Positions 24,742-34,462 of a stretch of 35,496 bases of DNA are shown here, piece by piece. The DNA is from Nocardioidaceae bacterium (lineage in GTDB: Bacteria > Actinomycetota > Actinomycetes > Propionibacteriales > Nocardioidaceae). The stretch spans positions 185,274 to 220,769 of the forward strand of contig JAUJOO010000003.1 in assembly GCA_030447585.1 (NCBI GenBank). The letters are read 5' to 3'. The notes under the pieces are model-generated. The model saw nothing but the letters and a program-made list of their open reading frames with translations, was not told where the DNA came from and searched no databases. Both the position numbers and the translations under genes were made by a program. How positions within the stretch are numbered: position 1 is the stretch's first letter; each line of letters opens with the position of its first letter.

Positions 24742-25494
24742 ATGGTCCAGCACTCGCCGCAGCGCCCCTGGCAGCAACGGCCGCGGTCCCGACGAGGACT
24801 CTGGTGGCTCGTGGGCGCCGCTGCGCTCGTGGTGGCCGCAGGCATCGTTGCCGCCGTGCTCGTACTGCGTGACGACGGTGGCGTCTGCTGCGCCATCGAG
24901 CCGAGCGACGACGCGGCCATCGACACGGCCCGGGACTACGTGACGGCTCTCTCCGGCGGGTCCGACCAGGCGAACGGCATGCTCGCCGCCGGTTCGCAGG
25001 CTCCCGACGAGCAGCGGTCCTCGCAGCTGAGCGCGCTGGCCGACGAAGACACCATGTGGTTCGTGGCCGGCACCGAGCGAGAAGGGAGCAACGTCGGCGA
25101 CACTCCCGCCGAACGCGTCGTCGTCGGTCTCACCTCGGGCGGCCACTGGGGCGCGCTCCTGGTCAAGACGGACCGCGACTACCGGGAAGGAACGGTCGAC
25201 CCTGACGTTGCTGTGGACGCGAACGTGCCGACAACCGTCCGTGGGGGCAGCACGCCCATCTTCGGCGACGTCGAGGTCGCCGGGTCCTTCGGCCCGGACG
25301 CGCTGTACCTGGCACGTCCGGGCGCCAAGACTCCCGAGGAGCTGCCGCGCTTGGAGCACAAGGACGCCTGGGTCTACACCGGGCCGGGCCTGACGCCAGG
25401 ACGCTACCTGCTCGTATCGGCAACCGCGGCCTCGAACTATCCCGACGACGAGCTCGTCTGGCAGGTCCACGCCGACTTCTACACCGTCGGCTAA
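24742..25494 (+). CDS. Membrane-anchored hypothetical protein
   Basis: This 250-aa protein has a basic, Gln/Pro-rich N-terminus, one membrane helix at about residues 20-43, and an extracytoplasmic domain of about 200 residues. Two adjacent Cys lie just outside the membrane (GVCCAIEPSDD). The outer domain contains TARDYVTALSGGS, like a NTF2/lumazine-type alpha helix, and a C-terminal beta-rich part ending in VWQVHADFYTVG. I do not recognise a family. AGGAG precedes the ATG. It is divergent from the MOSC gene and has an inverted repeat in its upstream region. Confidence 0.75.
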   Translation: MVQHSPQRPWQQRPRSRRGLWWLVGAAALVVAAGIVAAVLVLRDDGGVCCAIEPSDDAAIDTARDYVTALSGGSDQANGMLAAGSQAPDEQRSSQLSALADEDTMWFVAGTEREGSNVGDTPAERVVVGLTSGGHWGALLVKTDRDYREGTVDPDVAVDANVPTTVRGGSTPIFGDVEVAGSFGPDALYLARPGAKTPEELPRLEHKDAWVYTGPGLTPGRYLLVSATAASNYPDDELVWQVHADFYTVG

Positions 25495-25577
25495 CCGGCT
25501 GACGTCGCGCCGTCCTCCGGCGCTGCGACGACCGCCTCGGAGCGGCGCGTACGACGGTGGTCGTTCGGGACGGCAGG

Positions 25578-25655
25578 TGTGACCGGTCGGCACGGCGTTT
25601 GCGACCGGTCGGGGATGATATGCGAGCGGTCGGCGGGGGATGTGCGACCAGTCGG
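25578..25655. repeat. Four tandem ~22-bp repeats with near-palindromic GACCGGTC
   Basis: Units resembling TGYGACCGGTCGG start at 25578, 25600, 25621 and 25643, so the period is 22, 21 and 22 bp. The 8-mer core is GACCGGTC twice, then GAGCGGTC and GACCAGTC. Two helical turns between units would place all cores on one face of the DNA. The array ends 46 bp before the AlaX-type gene start and follows the 250-aa gene by 83 bp. Confidence 0.65.
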
Positions 25656-25701
25656 CGGGGCTACCCTGAACCAAACCCCCGACCGCAGGCAGGAAACGGC
25701 C

Positions 25702-26412
25702 GTGAACTTCCCGTTGTACTGGACCGACCAGCAGGCGATGAGCTGGCCCGCGACCGTGCTCGCGTCCGGCGAGGACGGGATCGTCCTCGACCGGTCCGCG
25801 TTCTACCCCGGAGGCGGCGGCCAGCCCGCGGACGTCGGCGTGCTCGAGTGGGGCGGTGTCTTCACCCGTGTCGAGGGGGTCGACGGGTCCGGTGCGCTCG
25901 TGCCCGTTGCGGGTGACCCGGTGCCGCCACCCGGTACGCCGGTCGTCGGGCGCCTCGACGACGTACGCCGCCGGTCGCTGATGCGCACTCATTCTGCGCT
26001 TCATGTGGTGTGCGGGGTCGTCTACCGCGACTTCGGCGCCCTTGTGACCGGCTCGAACATGGAGCCGTTGACCGGACGGATGGACTTCAACCTGCCCGAC
26101 GTGCCCGACGGGTTCAAGGCTGACCTGGAGCGCATCGTCAACGAGGAGATCGCCCGCGACCGCGCCATCACCGCCCGAGTGGTCAGCCGCGACGAGGCGC
26201 TCGCGAACAGCGACGTGATGCGTACGGCGAAGCACCTGATCCCCGACCAAGTTGAGCAGGTCCGCATCATCGACGTGGAGGGGCTCGACGCCCAGGCCGA
26301 CTCGGGCACCCACGTGGCGTCGACGAAGCAGATAGGTGAGGTGACGATCGCCAAGGTCGAGAGCAAGGGCAAGGGGTTCCGTCGCGTCCGTGTCACGCTG
26401 CCGTCAGCCTGA
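25702..26412 (+). CDS. AlaX-type alanyl-tRNA editing protein
   Basis: This 236-aa protein resembles the free-standing alanyl-tRNA editing domain, which hydrolyses Ser or Gly wrongly attached to tRNA-Ala. It has the N-terminal SAFYPGGGGQPADVG, the zinc motif HSALH (His97, His101), and a C-terminal SGTHVASTKQIGEV with His204. The usual Cys four residues before the last His is Asp200 here. The GTG at 25702 follows AGGAAA and gives a normal N-terminus; the frame is open to 25579, but that region is the tandem repeat. It stands alone, so regulation may act through the repeat array. Confidence 0.85.
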   Translation: MNFPLYWTDQQAMSWPATVLASGEDGIVLDRSAFYPGGGGQPADVGVLEWGGVFTRVEGVDGSGALVPVAGDPVPPPGTPVVGRLDDVRRRSLMRTHSALHVVCGVVYRDFGALVTGSNMEPLTGRMDFNLPDVPDGFKADLERIVNEEIARDRAITARVVSRDEALANSDVMRTAKHLIPDQVEQVRIIDVEGLDAQADSGTHVASTKQIGEVTIAKVESKGKGFRRVRVTLPSA

Positions 26413-26632
26413 ATCCAGAACGCGCGGAGGCACCAGCGTCGACGCGAGGAGGCCTCGGTTGGGTCGGTCGACTTCGACGGCTCCTGCGCCTTCGCTTCGC
26501 TCCTTGTACTGGGTTGCGAGTCCGGTCGGCGTCGTCCTCCACAGCGAGTCATCGTCTCCCAGGTCCTGTCGGCCGAGCGGCGTACATTGCCCGCACAACC
26601 TCAGCCAGACTCGAAGACCCACAGGGGGAGCC

Positions 26633-27034
26633 ATGTCCTCAGAAACCACCGACCCGGTCCAGATGCTCGAGCGTGAGCTTGCGGTGCGGGCGTTCCAGCT
26701 CACGACGCCGAGGCAGATGGAGTGTGTCTTCTGCTACGTCGACCGGATGCTCGACGACTTCGGCTGCGACAACACACTGCGGTGGGCGGTCCACTGGCGG
26801 GAGCTGCGCGCACCGAGAGCCACGTCACTCGAGAAGCGACTGGCCAGCCGCGGCGGCTACTGCGACTGCGAGATCTTTCTCAACGGCTGGACACCTTCGG
26901 CCCATGCCGTCGTGTACGACGCCGAGACCGAGGACTGGCGGTGGCGCGACCCGCGACCGTCGTGCTTCGGCGTACGCCGTGGATCCTCCCAACCATGCGG
27001 CCTGTGGATGCCACTGCGACGCCCACGCTGGTAG
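26633..27034 (+). CDS. DUF2695 family protein
   Basis: This 133-aa protein resembles DUF2695, with ECVFCYVDRMLDDFGCDNTL, APRATSLEKRL and SRGGYCDCEIFLNGW. The Cys residues (CxxC and CDC) suggest a small metal-binding site. Function is unknown; the family is common in soil actinobacteria. The start ATG 26633 has GGGGGAG upstream; the frame is open from 26390 but without similarity. A possible -10 TACATT lies near 26583. It converges on the PIN-domain gene, with 92 bp between the stops. Confidence 0.75.
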   Translation: MSSETTDPVQMLERELAVRAFQLTTPRQMECVFCYVDRMLDDFGCDNTLRWAVHWRELRAPRATSLEKRLASRGGYCDCEIFLNGWTPSAHAVVYDAETEDWRWRDPRPSCFGVRRGSSQPCGLWMPLRRPRW

Positions 27035-27126
27035 ACAGGTCGGCGCGGGCGTCCTCCTGCGCGGTTGGGGCGGTTCGAACCTGCTTCAACCCTTGGTGTC
27101 TTCCCTAGTCCTGCTGGGGATGCGGC

Positions 27127-27504
27127 TCAGTACGGCGAGCTCAGCCCAGCGAACATGGGGAAGTGTCGGACGTTGCGGGTCAGCAGCCGGAAGTCGTTGA
27201 GCTGCGCTGTCGCGGCGATCGCCAGTTCTGCGCTGTCGATTGGGTGGTGGCTGGCGAGCCAACGTCGGCCCAGCGCCCCCGCCACCTCGGCGACCTGCGC
27301 GTCGACCGGATGCCAGACGAGGGCGGACAGCAGAGATCGAGTCGCCGTCTCCTCCGCTGGACGCATACGGGCCAGAACCTCGAGTCTGGTGATCTCGCTG
27401 GCGTGGAGGGTGCCGTCACCGCGCTCCCGCTCGAGCAGGCTCGCAGCGCTCTCGTGCCCGCGTAGGTAGTCGACCAGGATTGACGTGTCGACCAGTGGGC
27501 TCAA
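27127..27504 (-). CDS. VapC-like PIN-domain toxin, apparently orphan
   Basis: This 125-aa protein is a PIN-domain ribonuclease of the VapC type. It has the first acidic residue in PLVDTSILVDYLRG, the central Glu in TRLEVLARMR, and the C-terminal DSAELAIAATA plus LLTRNVRHF. VapC toxins cleave specific RNAs and are normally preceded by an antitoxin gene. Here the upstream neighbour is an alpha/beta hydrolase ending 57 bp before the start, which leaves no room for a full antitoxin. The TTG start at 27504 overlaps the TGA of a short open frame, reminiscent of a coupled TA junction. The start codon choice is tentative. Confidence 0.85.
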   Translation of the reverse strand: MSPLVDTSILVDYLRGHESAASLLERERGDGTLHASEITRLEVLARMRPAEETATRSLLSALVWHPVDAQVAEVAGALGRRWLASHHPIDSAELAIAATAQLNDFRLLTRNVRHFPMFAGLSSPY

Positions 27505-27561
27505 GTCGCGGGGCGTGCCGCCCGGGGTTCGCGGACGTGAGCGCGAGCTGCGCGGATGACG

Positions 27562-28257
27562 TCAGAGACGAGGTGGATCGACGCCAAGAGACTCCACCAG
27601 TTCCGTGATCACGGCCGCCACATCGCTCGGCTCGACGAGGGTGTGCAGATGACCACCGGTAAGTGTCCTGACTGGCCACCCACGTCCCTCGGCCTGCTCG
27701 CGGTCCTGGGCGTACGTGTCGCCGAAGGCGATGTATGCCGATGGATTGTGGTCCCATCCAGCCGGGACAGGAAGGGAGTCGCGGAAGTACGCCAGGGGCA
27801 GCCGGCGTTGCTCCTGCTCCACTCGGTCGCGAGCGGCACCGTTGGGGAAGAGCTCGTCGACGTCAGGTCCTTCCCACCACTGTGTCCACGGCGGAAGCAC
27901 CCCGTCCTCGTCTGCCAGTGTCGCGAGGAAGTCGTAGAAGTCAGGAGGCGCCAACGGCGTCGAGCCCTCGGTTGGCGGCAAACCAGCGTCCACGAACACG
28001 GAGGCCACGACTTGACGCCTACCCGTGAGGGCAGGCACATACAGCCCAGCGTTGCTGTGTGGGACCAGCACCAGGTCCCTTCCGGCGGGCAGATCGGCAA
28101 GGAAGCTGCGGAGGACGTCCTCCCAGGTTCGGGGCGCCGCGCCGTCACCACCGCATGCGACGACCGGCCACCCCGTACGGCGCAGCTCCTCAGCGACCGG
28201 CATCCACACCGCGGGACCGAGAAGGGGACTCGGGAGGAGTGCGAGCTCAGCCGCCAT
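27562..28257 (-). CDS. Alpha/beta hydrolase
   Basis: This 231-aa protein has an alpha/beta-hydrolase pattern: an N-terminal strand and oxyanion region (LLPSPLLGPAVW), the nucleophile Ser in LVPHSNAGLYVPAL, an acidic residue region and a late His in TGGHLHTLVEP. The nucleophile elbow reads H-S-N-A-G, where families usually have GxSxG. Substrate is unknown. ATG 28257 is preferred to GTG 28266, because TACGGT at 28265-28270 lies 7 nt upstream in leaderless position and no ribosome binding site is seen. It lies between the PIN gene and the sigma-factor partner, all on the minus strand. Confidence 0.8.
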   Translation of the reverse strand: MAAELALLPSPLLGPAVWMPVAEELRRTGWPVVACGGDGAAPRTWEDVLRSFLADLPAGRDLVLVPHSNAGLYVPALTGRRQVVASVFVDAGLPPTEGSTPLAPPDFYDFLATLADEDGVLPPWTQWWEGPDVDELFPNGAARDRVEQEQRRLPLAYFRDSLPVPAGWDHNPSAYIAFGDTYAQDREQAEGRGWPVRTLTGGHLHTLVEPSDVAAVITELVESLGVDPPRL

Positions 28258-28264
28258 GCACCAC

Positions 28265-28270
28265 ACCGTA
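28265..28270 (-). promoter_or_regulatory. -10-like box for a leaderless hydrolase transcript
   Basis: On the minus strand TACGGT ends 7 nt before the ATG at 28257. It overlaps an alternative GTG start, which would then not be on the transcript. Confidence 0.4.
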
Positions 28271-28359
28271 GGCGTGCAGCCAGACCACGCCGGACCGCCT
28301 CGTCGCGATCTCGCGTCGGCACCGAATTCTCCCCTGCGACTCGGCCGGTCGAGCGACGC

Positions 28360-29709
28360 TCAATAGGGCACCGACATCCCGGGAATGAGCACCTCCGCAC
28401 CCGCCGGCATGCTCTGGAGCACGCGTGGCTCGAGGTCCAGACCCACCAGCACCAGATCCTGAGTATCGCTTCCCGAGTAGTGGCGGGTCATCAGCGACTC
28501 GCCGTCGGTGATCGGTCCCAGGTAGGTCCAGGTGGCCTCGGTCCTGGACTGAGGGATGTCGTAGCGGCCGAAGCCGAACTGCTTGTTCGTGCAGTCGCCA
28601 CGGATGACGGCTGCGGGAACCGGCTCGCCGTCGACGACGCGGTACACGAGTGTGCTCTGGAATGAGTCGGAGATCTGACCGAGTGGGCGGTCGTGCAGGC
28701 GTAGAGATGGCGGGCCGTGCTTTTGCACGGGCACACCACGGGGACCGGCAAGTGTCTCGTCGTCCGCCATACAGGCGCCGTAGCCGGAGGCGGTTGAGCC
28801 GAGGGCGTCAATTTGCCCGCGTTCGACGTCTGGGTCGCCCGCTGGCCACAACCAGAGCACATGTGAGGCAGGCGACGTCAGGCGGTTCTGCGACAGCTCA
28901 TCAGGATCCACCGGGCTTGCCATAGCGACACTCGCTGCGTGGTCCGCGACCGGCAGAAGGCTGGTTTCGGTGTCGAGCTCATATGTGGCGAACCTGCTCC
29001 CGGAGTAGGGATTGGTGTTGGCCAATGCGGTGAGCTTGTCCTGCTCGAAGCGCGCGAACAGCGGTGCCACATCGCTATTCCAAGGGCTCCAGTCGACGAC
29101 CTCCCAGACAGACCCGGCCGGTCCGGCGCCGACCACGTGCGCCGGGGTCGCGTCATAAGTCTCCAGCCAGAACGACGCGTAACCGGCTTCGTAGGGGTGG
29201 GCGATGCGGCGAGCGTCGTACGACAGGGACACGCCCGCGAATCCGTCCGCCTCGAGGCGTCGCGCCAGCCCTGGGACGACGTCGGCGAGGTCAAACGTCA
29301 CGCCGTCCGGGCGCAGCAGCGTCACCGTGCAGGACTCCCCCTCGCAGCTGCGGTACATCACGGTGCCCGCCTCCGCGGGTGCGCCTGGGGCCTGGCCGGG
29401 CGGGCTCGGTGAGACCCAGTTGCTGACCGGTACCGACGGTCGTGAGGACGTGGTCGCGATCTGGTCCGTGCTGGGATCGGCCGGGCCGCTGGAGTCGCGG
29501 GTGAGCCGGTCCGGTAGTACCACCGCGGCCACCGTCAGCAGGGCAGCAGCTACGCCGAGGACGACCGCCTGTCGGGTCCTGCGTCTGTGGAGTGCGCCGA
29601 CGCTGGCGTCCACTGCGCACCGGCTGAATTGCTCATCGGCGCGGATGTCCTGAACACCGGCTTCCAGTCGTTCGCGGACAGCTCGCTCAGTGTCCGTCTC
29701 GTGGGCCAT
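28360..29709 (-). CDS. Membrane protein coupled to the ECF sigma factor (possible anti-sigma)
   Basis: This 449-aa protein has a cytoplasmic N-terminus of about 46 residues (TERAVRERLEAGVQDIRADEQ and onward), one membrane helix at about 47-66, and a large Ser/Pro-linked outer domain. Its start ATG 29709 lies inside the 3' end of the sigma gene (23-nt overlap) behind a strong AGGAGG, so the two are translationally coupled. Position and topology fit an anti-sigma factor or a sensor for the sigma factor. The N-terminus does not carry the zinc HxxxCxxC anti-sigma motif, so this role is inferred. The outer part contains Cys pairs and Trp-rich strands. Confidence 0.8.
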   Translation of the reverse strand: MAHETDTERAVRERLEAGVQDIRADEQFSRCAVDASVGALHRRRTRQAVVLGVAAALLTVAAVVLPDRLTRDSSGPADPSTDQIATTSSRPSVPVSNWVSPSPPGQAPGAPAEAGTVMYRSCEGESCTVTLLRPDGVTFDLADVVPGLARRLEADGFAGVSLSYDARRIAHPYEAGYASFWLETYDATPAHVVGAGPAGSVWEVVDWSPWNSDVAPLFARFEQDKLTALANTNPYSGSRFATYELDTETSLLPVADHAASVAMASPVDPDELSQNRLTSPASHVLWLWPAGDPDVERGQIDALGSTASGYGACMADDETLAGPRGVPVQKHGPPSLRLHDRPLGQISDSFQSTLVYRVVDGEPVPAAVIRGDCTNKQFGFGRYDIPQSRTEATWTYLGPITDGESLMTRHYSGSDTQDLVLVGLDLEPRVLQSMPAGAEVLIPGMSVPY

Positions 29710-30268
29710 GGCGTCCCTCCTCCCTTTCGACTCTTTCGTCGCCGTCGGGGGCGGCGGCGGTGCCGAGCTGCTGTTCCAGGCTCTTCAGGGCGCGGGAAGC
29801 GTGGCTCTTGACCGTTCCAGGGGCGCAGCCCAGCACGTCGGCTATCTCGCGCTCGCTGAGGTCCTCGTAGTAGCGGAGCACGACCACCGCGCGCTGTTGC
29901 GCGCTGAGAGCTGCTAGCGCACGCCAAACGTCGACGTGACCGGCGACGCCAGCCTCGTGCCCTTCCACCAGACCCTCGGGTGTGCGGTCGGACACCTGCT
30001 CGTGCGTCGTACGGCGTCTGCGCCAGCGACCCGTCGCCGTTCGGACGAGGATGCGGCGCACATACGCATCGCGGGCACCGTGGTCTCGGATGCGTCCCCA
30101 GCTGCGGTAGGCGTGCACGAACGTCTCTTGGAGCAGATCCTCGCCGAGCGGCCGGTCGCCGCCGCAGAGCAACGTGGCGGTGCGCAGCAGGGCTGTCGAC
30201 CGGGAGGCGACGAAGGCGCTGAAGTCATCGCTGTCTCTCGCCACCGCTGCCTCCCTCCGTTCACTCAT
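29687..30268 (-). CDS. SigE-family ECF RNA polymerase sigma factor
   Basis: This 193-aa sigma-70 family factor has region 2 (DRPLGEDLLQETFVHAYRSWGRI) and region 4 (ALSAQQRAVVVLRYYEDLSEREIADVLG, then GTVKSHASRALKSLE), with the usual short linker. Such factors direct transcription of stress or envelope genes and are often controlled by a membrane partner encoded downstream, as here. The ATG at 30268 gives a normal N-terminus; the frame is open to 30412, but that part lies in the divergent promoter region of ffh. A short palindrome lies just upstream. Confidence 0.92.
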   Translation of the reverse strand: MSERREAAVARDSDDFSAFVASRSTALLRTATLLCGGDRPLGEDLLQETFVHAYRSWGRIRDHGARDAYVRRILVRTATGRWRRRRTTHEQVSDRTPEGLVEGHEAGVAGHVDVWRALAALSAQQRAVVVLRYYEDLSEREIADVLGCAPGTVKSHASRALKSLEQQLGTAAAPDGDERVEREEGRHGPRDGH

Positions 30269-30293
30269 CCCTGTAGTAGGCAATAGGAGCCTC

Positions 30294-30312
30294 GCAGGTT
30301 TACCTGACCTGC
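30294..30312. promoter_or_regulatory. Nested palindromes in the sigma factor upstream region
   Basis: GCAGGT (30294-30299) pairs with ACCTGC (30307-30312), and inside it CAGGT and ACCTG (30295-30306) flank TT. The site lies 26 bp before the sigma-factor start and could be a regulator site for either divergent gene. Confidence 0.35.
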
Positions 30313-30386
30313 GGATCCGTCCGGTCCGACCACGCTGGGAACTGCGGCGCCGGGTCGGACGAATCTGGAAACCGGTGGGCCACGGG

Positions 30387-30392
30387 TAGTCT
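30387..30392 (+). promoter_or_regulatory. Possible -10 box of the ffh promoter
   Basis: TAGTCT is followed by about 88 nt to the GTG of ffh. A TGGAAA about 15-16 bp upstream is a weak -35 candidate. AAGGA near 30467 is the likely ribosome binding site. Confidence 0.3.
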
Positions 30393-30480
30393 TGGGCGGC
30401 GTACGACGTCATCGCCTGCGACGATCAACAGGTCACCGGCGAACAACCAGCAGCCCCGCAACCGCAAGGACCCAGCACCT

Positions 30481-32046
<1,566 letters not shown>

Positions 32047-32118
32047 TTGACGGCGGTCTGGCAGTTCGGGGAAGTTCCCTGGCCTGCAGCCCTTGCATTC
32101 CGCCCCAAACCTCTTCGG

Positions 32119-32124
32119 TAGCGT
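32119..32124 (+). promoter_or_regulatory. -10-like box for a leaderless amidohydrolase transcript
   Basis: TAGCGT ends 7 nt before the ATG at 32132, with no ribosome binding site between. Confidence 0.4.
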
Positions 32125-32131
32125 CGCCGGC

Positions 32132-33211
32132 ATGAGTTCTGCACTGCGCGTCAAAGGCACCGTGCTTCCGTCGGGGGAGCGCAGGGAGCTGTACGTCGAG
32201 GCCGGCCGCATCACGTACGAACCGATCGCAGGCGCCGAGCTCGTGGCCGAGGGATGGATCGTCGCCGGTCTCGTCGACGCGCACTGCCACGTCGGTCTTG
32301 ACCAGCACGGAGCGGTGTCCGATGAGGAGTCTGAGCGCCAGGCCCTTGCCGACCGGGACGCAGGGACGCTCCTCATCCGCGACGCCGGCTCGGCCGCAGA
32401 CACCCGCTGGATCGACGCCCGTGACGACCTGCCACGAATCATCAGGGCGGGCCGGCATCTGGCCCGTCCTCGGCGCTACATCCGCAACTACGGCCACGAG
32501 ATCGAGCCCGACCAGCTACCGGCGTACGTCGCTCAGGAGGCGAAGCGAGGTGACGGCTGGGTCAAGCTCGTCGGCGACTGGATCGACCGGGACACCGGGG
32601 ACCTCGCCCCGTGCTGGCCGCTCGACGCACTCCGGGCCGGCATCGACACCGCGCACGCTCGCGGTGCTCGAGTCACCGCGCACTGCTTCGGCGAGGAGTC
32701 GCTGCCCGACCTCTTCGAGGCGGGAATCGACTGCATCGAGCACGGGACCGGCCTAACGCCGCATCTCATCGAGCAGATGGTGAGCCAGGGGATCGCCCTG
32801 GTCCCGACCGTGAGGCAGCTCGAGAACTTCCCGGAGTATGCGGCGGCTGGCGAGGCGCGGTTTCCCGCGTATGCCGCGCGGATGCGTGAGCTGTTCGACC
32901 GGCGTCACGAAACACTCCGGGCTGCACACGAGGCAGGGGTGGCTATCTACGCAGGCACCGACGCCGGGGGAGTACTTCCCCACGGGCTCATCGCCGAGGA
33001 GGTCCAGATGCTGGCAGACCTCGGCATGACCACCGCCGAGGCTCTCGGGGCGGCATCGTGGCGGGCTCGGGCGTGGCTCGGGAGGCCCGGAGGGAACCTC
33101 GAGGAGGGTGACCCCGCCGACTTCGTCGTGTATGACGCGAACCCTCTCGACGACCTCGCCGTGCTCGCGCACCCCCGTCGCGTCGTCCTCAGAGGCATCG
33201 TCACCGGCTGA
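32132..33211 (+). CDS. Metal-dependent amidohydrolase
   Basis: This 359-aa protein is an imidazolonepropionase/prolidase-like amidohydrolase. The metal HxH is DAHCHVG (His51, His53), followed by a TAHCFGEE histidine, the IEHGTGL motif and YAGTDAGG with the catalytic Asp. A small beta-sandwich part formed by both ends surrounds the barrel (ADFVVYDANPLDDL near the C-terminus). Substrate is unknown. The ATG at 32132 is supported by a -10-like TAGCGT in leaderless position; the frame is open to 32093. It lies 85 bp after ffh and converges on the GlgC-like gene, with 7 bp between the stops. Confidence 0.9.
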   Translation: MSSALRVKGTVLPSGERRELYVEAGRITYEPIAGAELVAEGWIVAGLVDAHCHVGLDQHGAVSDEESERQALADRDAGTLLIRDAGSAADTRWIDARDDLPRIIRAGRHLARPRRYIRNYGHEIEPDQLPAYVAQEAKRGDGWVKLVGDWIDRDTGDLAPCWPLDALRAGIDTAHARGARVTAHCFGEESLPDLFEAGIDCIEHGTGLTPHLIEQMVSQGIALVPTVRQLENFPEYAAAGEARFPAYAARMRELFDRRHETLRAAHEAGVAIYAGTDAGGVLPHGLIAEEVQMLADLGMTTAEALGAASWRARAWLGRPGGNLEEGDPADFVVYDANPLDDLAVLAHPRRVVLRGIVTG

Positions 33212-33218
33212 GGCCGGC

Positions 33219-34442
33219 TCAGGTGCTCCCCGGCTCGAGGCGTGCACCCGGCTCGAGCCTCGCGCCTGCGGCGATCCGGCAGTCACGGCCGACGAGCACA
33301 AGCTCCTCCGCCGTGGGCAGACTTTTGCGCGGTGACCCGCCCACCTCGGCCCGGGTCCCGACGACTACGCCGGTGTCGACGATCGACCACGAGACACGCG
33401 CCCCGCCCTCGATATGCACCCGGGCGAAGATGACTGCGTCGCTCACGATCGCTCCTTCCCCCACCGTCACCTCGGGTCCGAGGACGCTTCGCCGTACCTC
33501 CCCACGCACCTCGCACCCCGTGCTCAACAAGCTGTCCTCGACGGTTGCTCCGGCATGGATCCGGACAGGGGGCCCTTGGGGCGTGCGAGTCAGCACTGGC
33601 CATCCGGGCTCTGCGAAGAGTCCCGGATCTCCCGTGAGGAGGTCGCGGTGTGCCTCGAAGTAGGTCTCAGGACGACCTACGTCCTTCCAGTAGCCCGACA
33701 TGCGGTGCTCGTAGACGGAGCCGCGCTCGACCAGCAGCGGAAGGAGGTGCTCCCCGAAGTCACCGAGCCCCGTATCGTCGCCGTCCGACCGCCCGCTGAG
33801 CTTCGAGTGCAGCTCTTCGAGCAGCTCGACCAGGACCGTCGGCTCATAGACGAAGATCTCCGTGGCGATCACGCCGGTTGGGGGCTGGTCAGGCTTGTAG
33901 GCGAAGTCGGTAACGCGGCCCTGCCGGTTGGCTTGCACCGTCGCGTGGTGGACCGCCTGTTCCAGGCTCACCTCGGTGGTCACGACGGTGCACTCCGCCT
34001 CCTTTTCGCAGTGGCGGGCGATGGCCTCGTCGTAGTCGAAGCGGTAGACATGGTCAGAGCTCATGACCAGCAGGACCTCGGGAGCGGCGGCCCGGATCTG
34101 CTCCCGAACGCGGAAGAGGACGTCAGCGTTGCCGGCGGCCAGCCCGTCCTCGGCGACGCCCACTCCTGCTTGCGGGATGAGCAGCCGGAAGCCTCCCCGC
34201 GTACGGTCGAGGTCCCAGGGGCGCCCGTTCGCCACCTCGTTGTCGAGCGAGCTCGGCTGGTACTGCACAGCGAGCCAGACGTCGTCGATGCCGCAGTGCG
34301 CCAGGTTGGACAAGGGGAAGTCGACAAGCTGGAAGACTCCGGCGAACGGTAACGAGGGCTTGGCTCGCTCACGTGTGAGCACATCCATCCGTCCACCCGC
34401 GCCGCCAGCAAGCACGACTGCGACTATCTTTCTTCGCGGCAT
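33219..34442 (-). CDS. Glucose-1-phosphate adenylyltransferase-like nucleotidyltransferase
   Basis: This 407-aa protein has the sugar-nucleotidyltransferase signature [20 protein letters not shown] near its N-terminus, then [16 protein letters not shown] with a catalytic Asp, and [20 protein letters not shown] as in GlgC. A C-terminal left-handed beta-helix follows ([23 protein letters not shown], and similar turns). GlgC makes ADP-glucose for glycogen, but other family members use different nucleotides or sugars, so the exact activity is uncertain. ATG 34442 is preferred to GTG 34448, because TATGTT lies 6 nt upstream in leaderless position. It is divergent from rpsP. Confidence 0.87.
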   Translation of the reverse strand: MPRRKIVAVVLAGGAGGRMDVLTRERAKPSLPFAGVFQLVDFPLSNLAHCGIDDVWLAVQYQPSSLDNEVANGRPWDLDRTRGGFRLLIPQAGVGVAEDGLAAGNADVLFRVREQIRAAAPEVLLVMSSDHVYRFDYDEAIARHCEKEAECTVVTTEVSLEQAVHHATVQANRQGRVTDFAYKPDQPPTGVIATEIFVYEPTVLVELLEELHSKLSGRSDGDDTGLGDFGEHLLPLLVERGSVYEHRMSGYWKDVGRPETYFEAHRDLLTGDPGLFAEPGWPVLTRTPQGPPVRIHAGATVEDSLLSTGCEVRGEVRRSVLGPEVTVGEGAIVSDAVIFARVHIEGGARVSWSIVDTGVVVGTRAEVGGSPRKSLPTAEELVLVGRDCRIAAGARLEPGARLEPGST

Positions 34443-34448
34443 GCGCAC

Positions 34449-34454
34449 AACATA
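34449..34454 (-). promoter_or_regulatory. -10 box for a leaderless GlgC-like transcript
   Basis: On the minus strand TATGTT ends exactly 6 nt before the ATG at 34442. A purine-rich GGAGG further upstream is about 23 nt away, too far to act as a ribosome binding site. The expected -35 position falls in an inverted repeat. Confidence 0.5.
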
Positions 34455-34462
34455 ATGGGCGC

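Noticed and set aside
25578-25655. CRISPR array
   Set aside because: The units are about 22 bp in total with no separate unique spacers, and no cas genes are present.
24709-26313. 534-aa minus-strand frame
   Set aside because: It runs antisense through the 250-aa gene, the tandem repeat and the AlaX gene; its length reflects GC-rich codon bias, not a gene.
27556-28665. 369-aa plus-strand frame
   Set aside because: Antisense to the alpha/beta hydrolase and the sigma partner; no motif seen.
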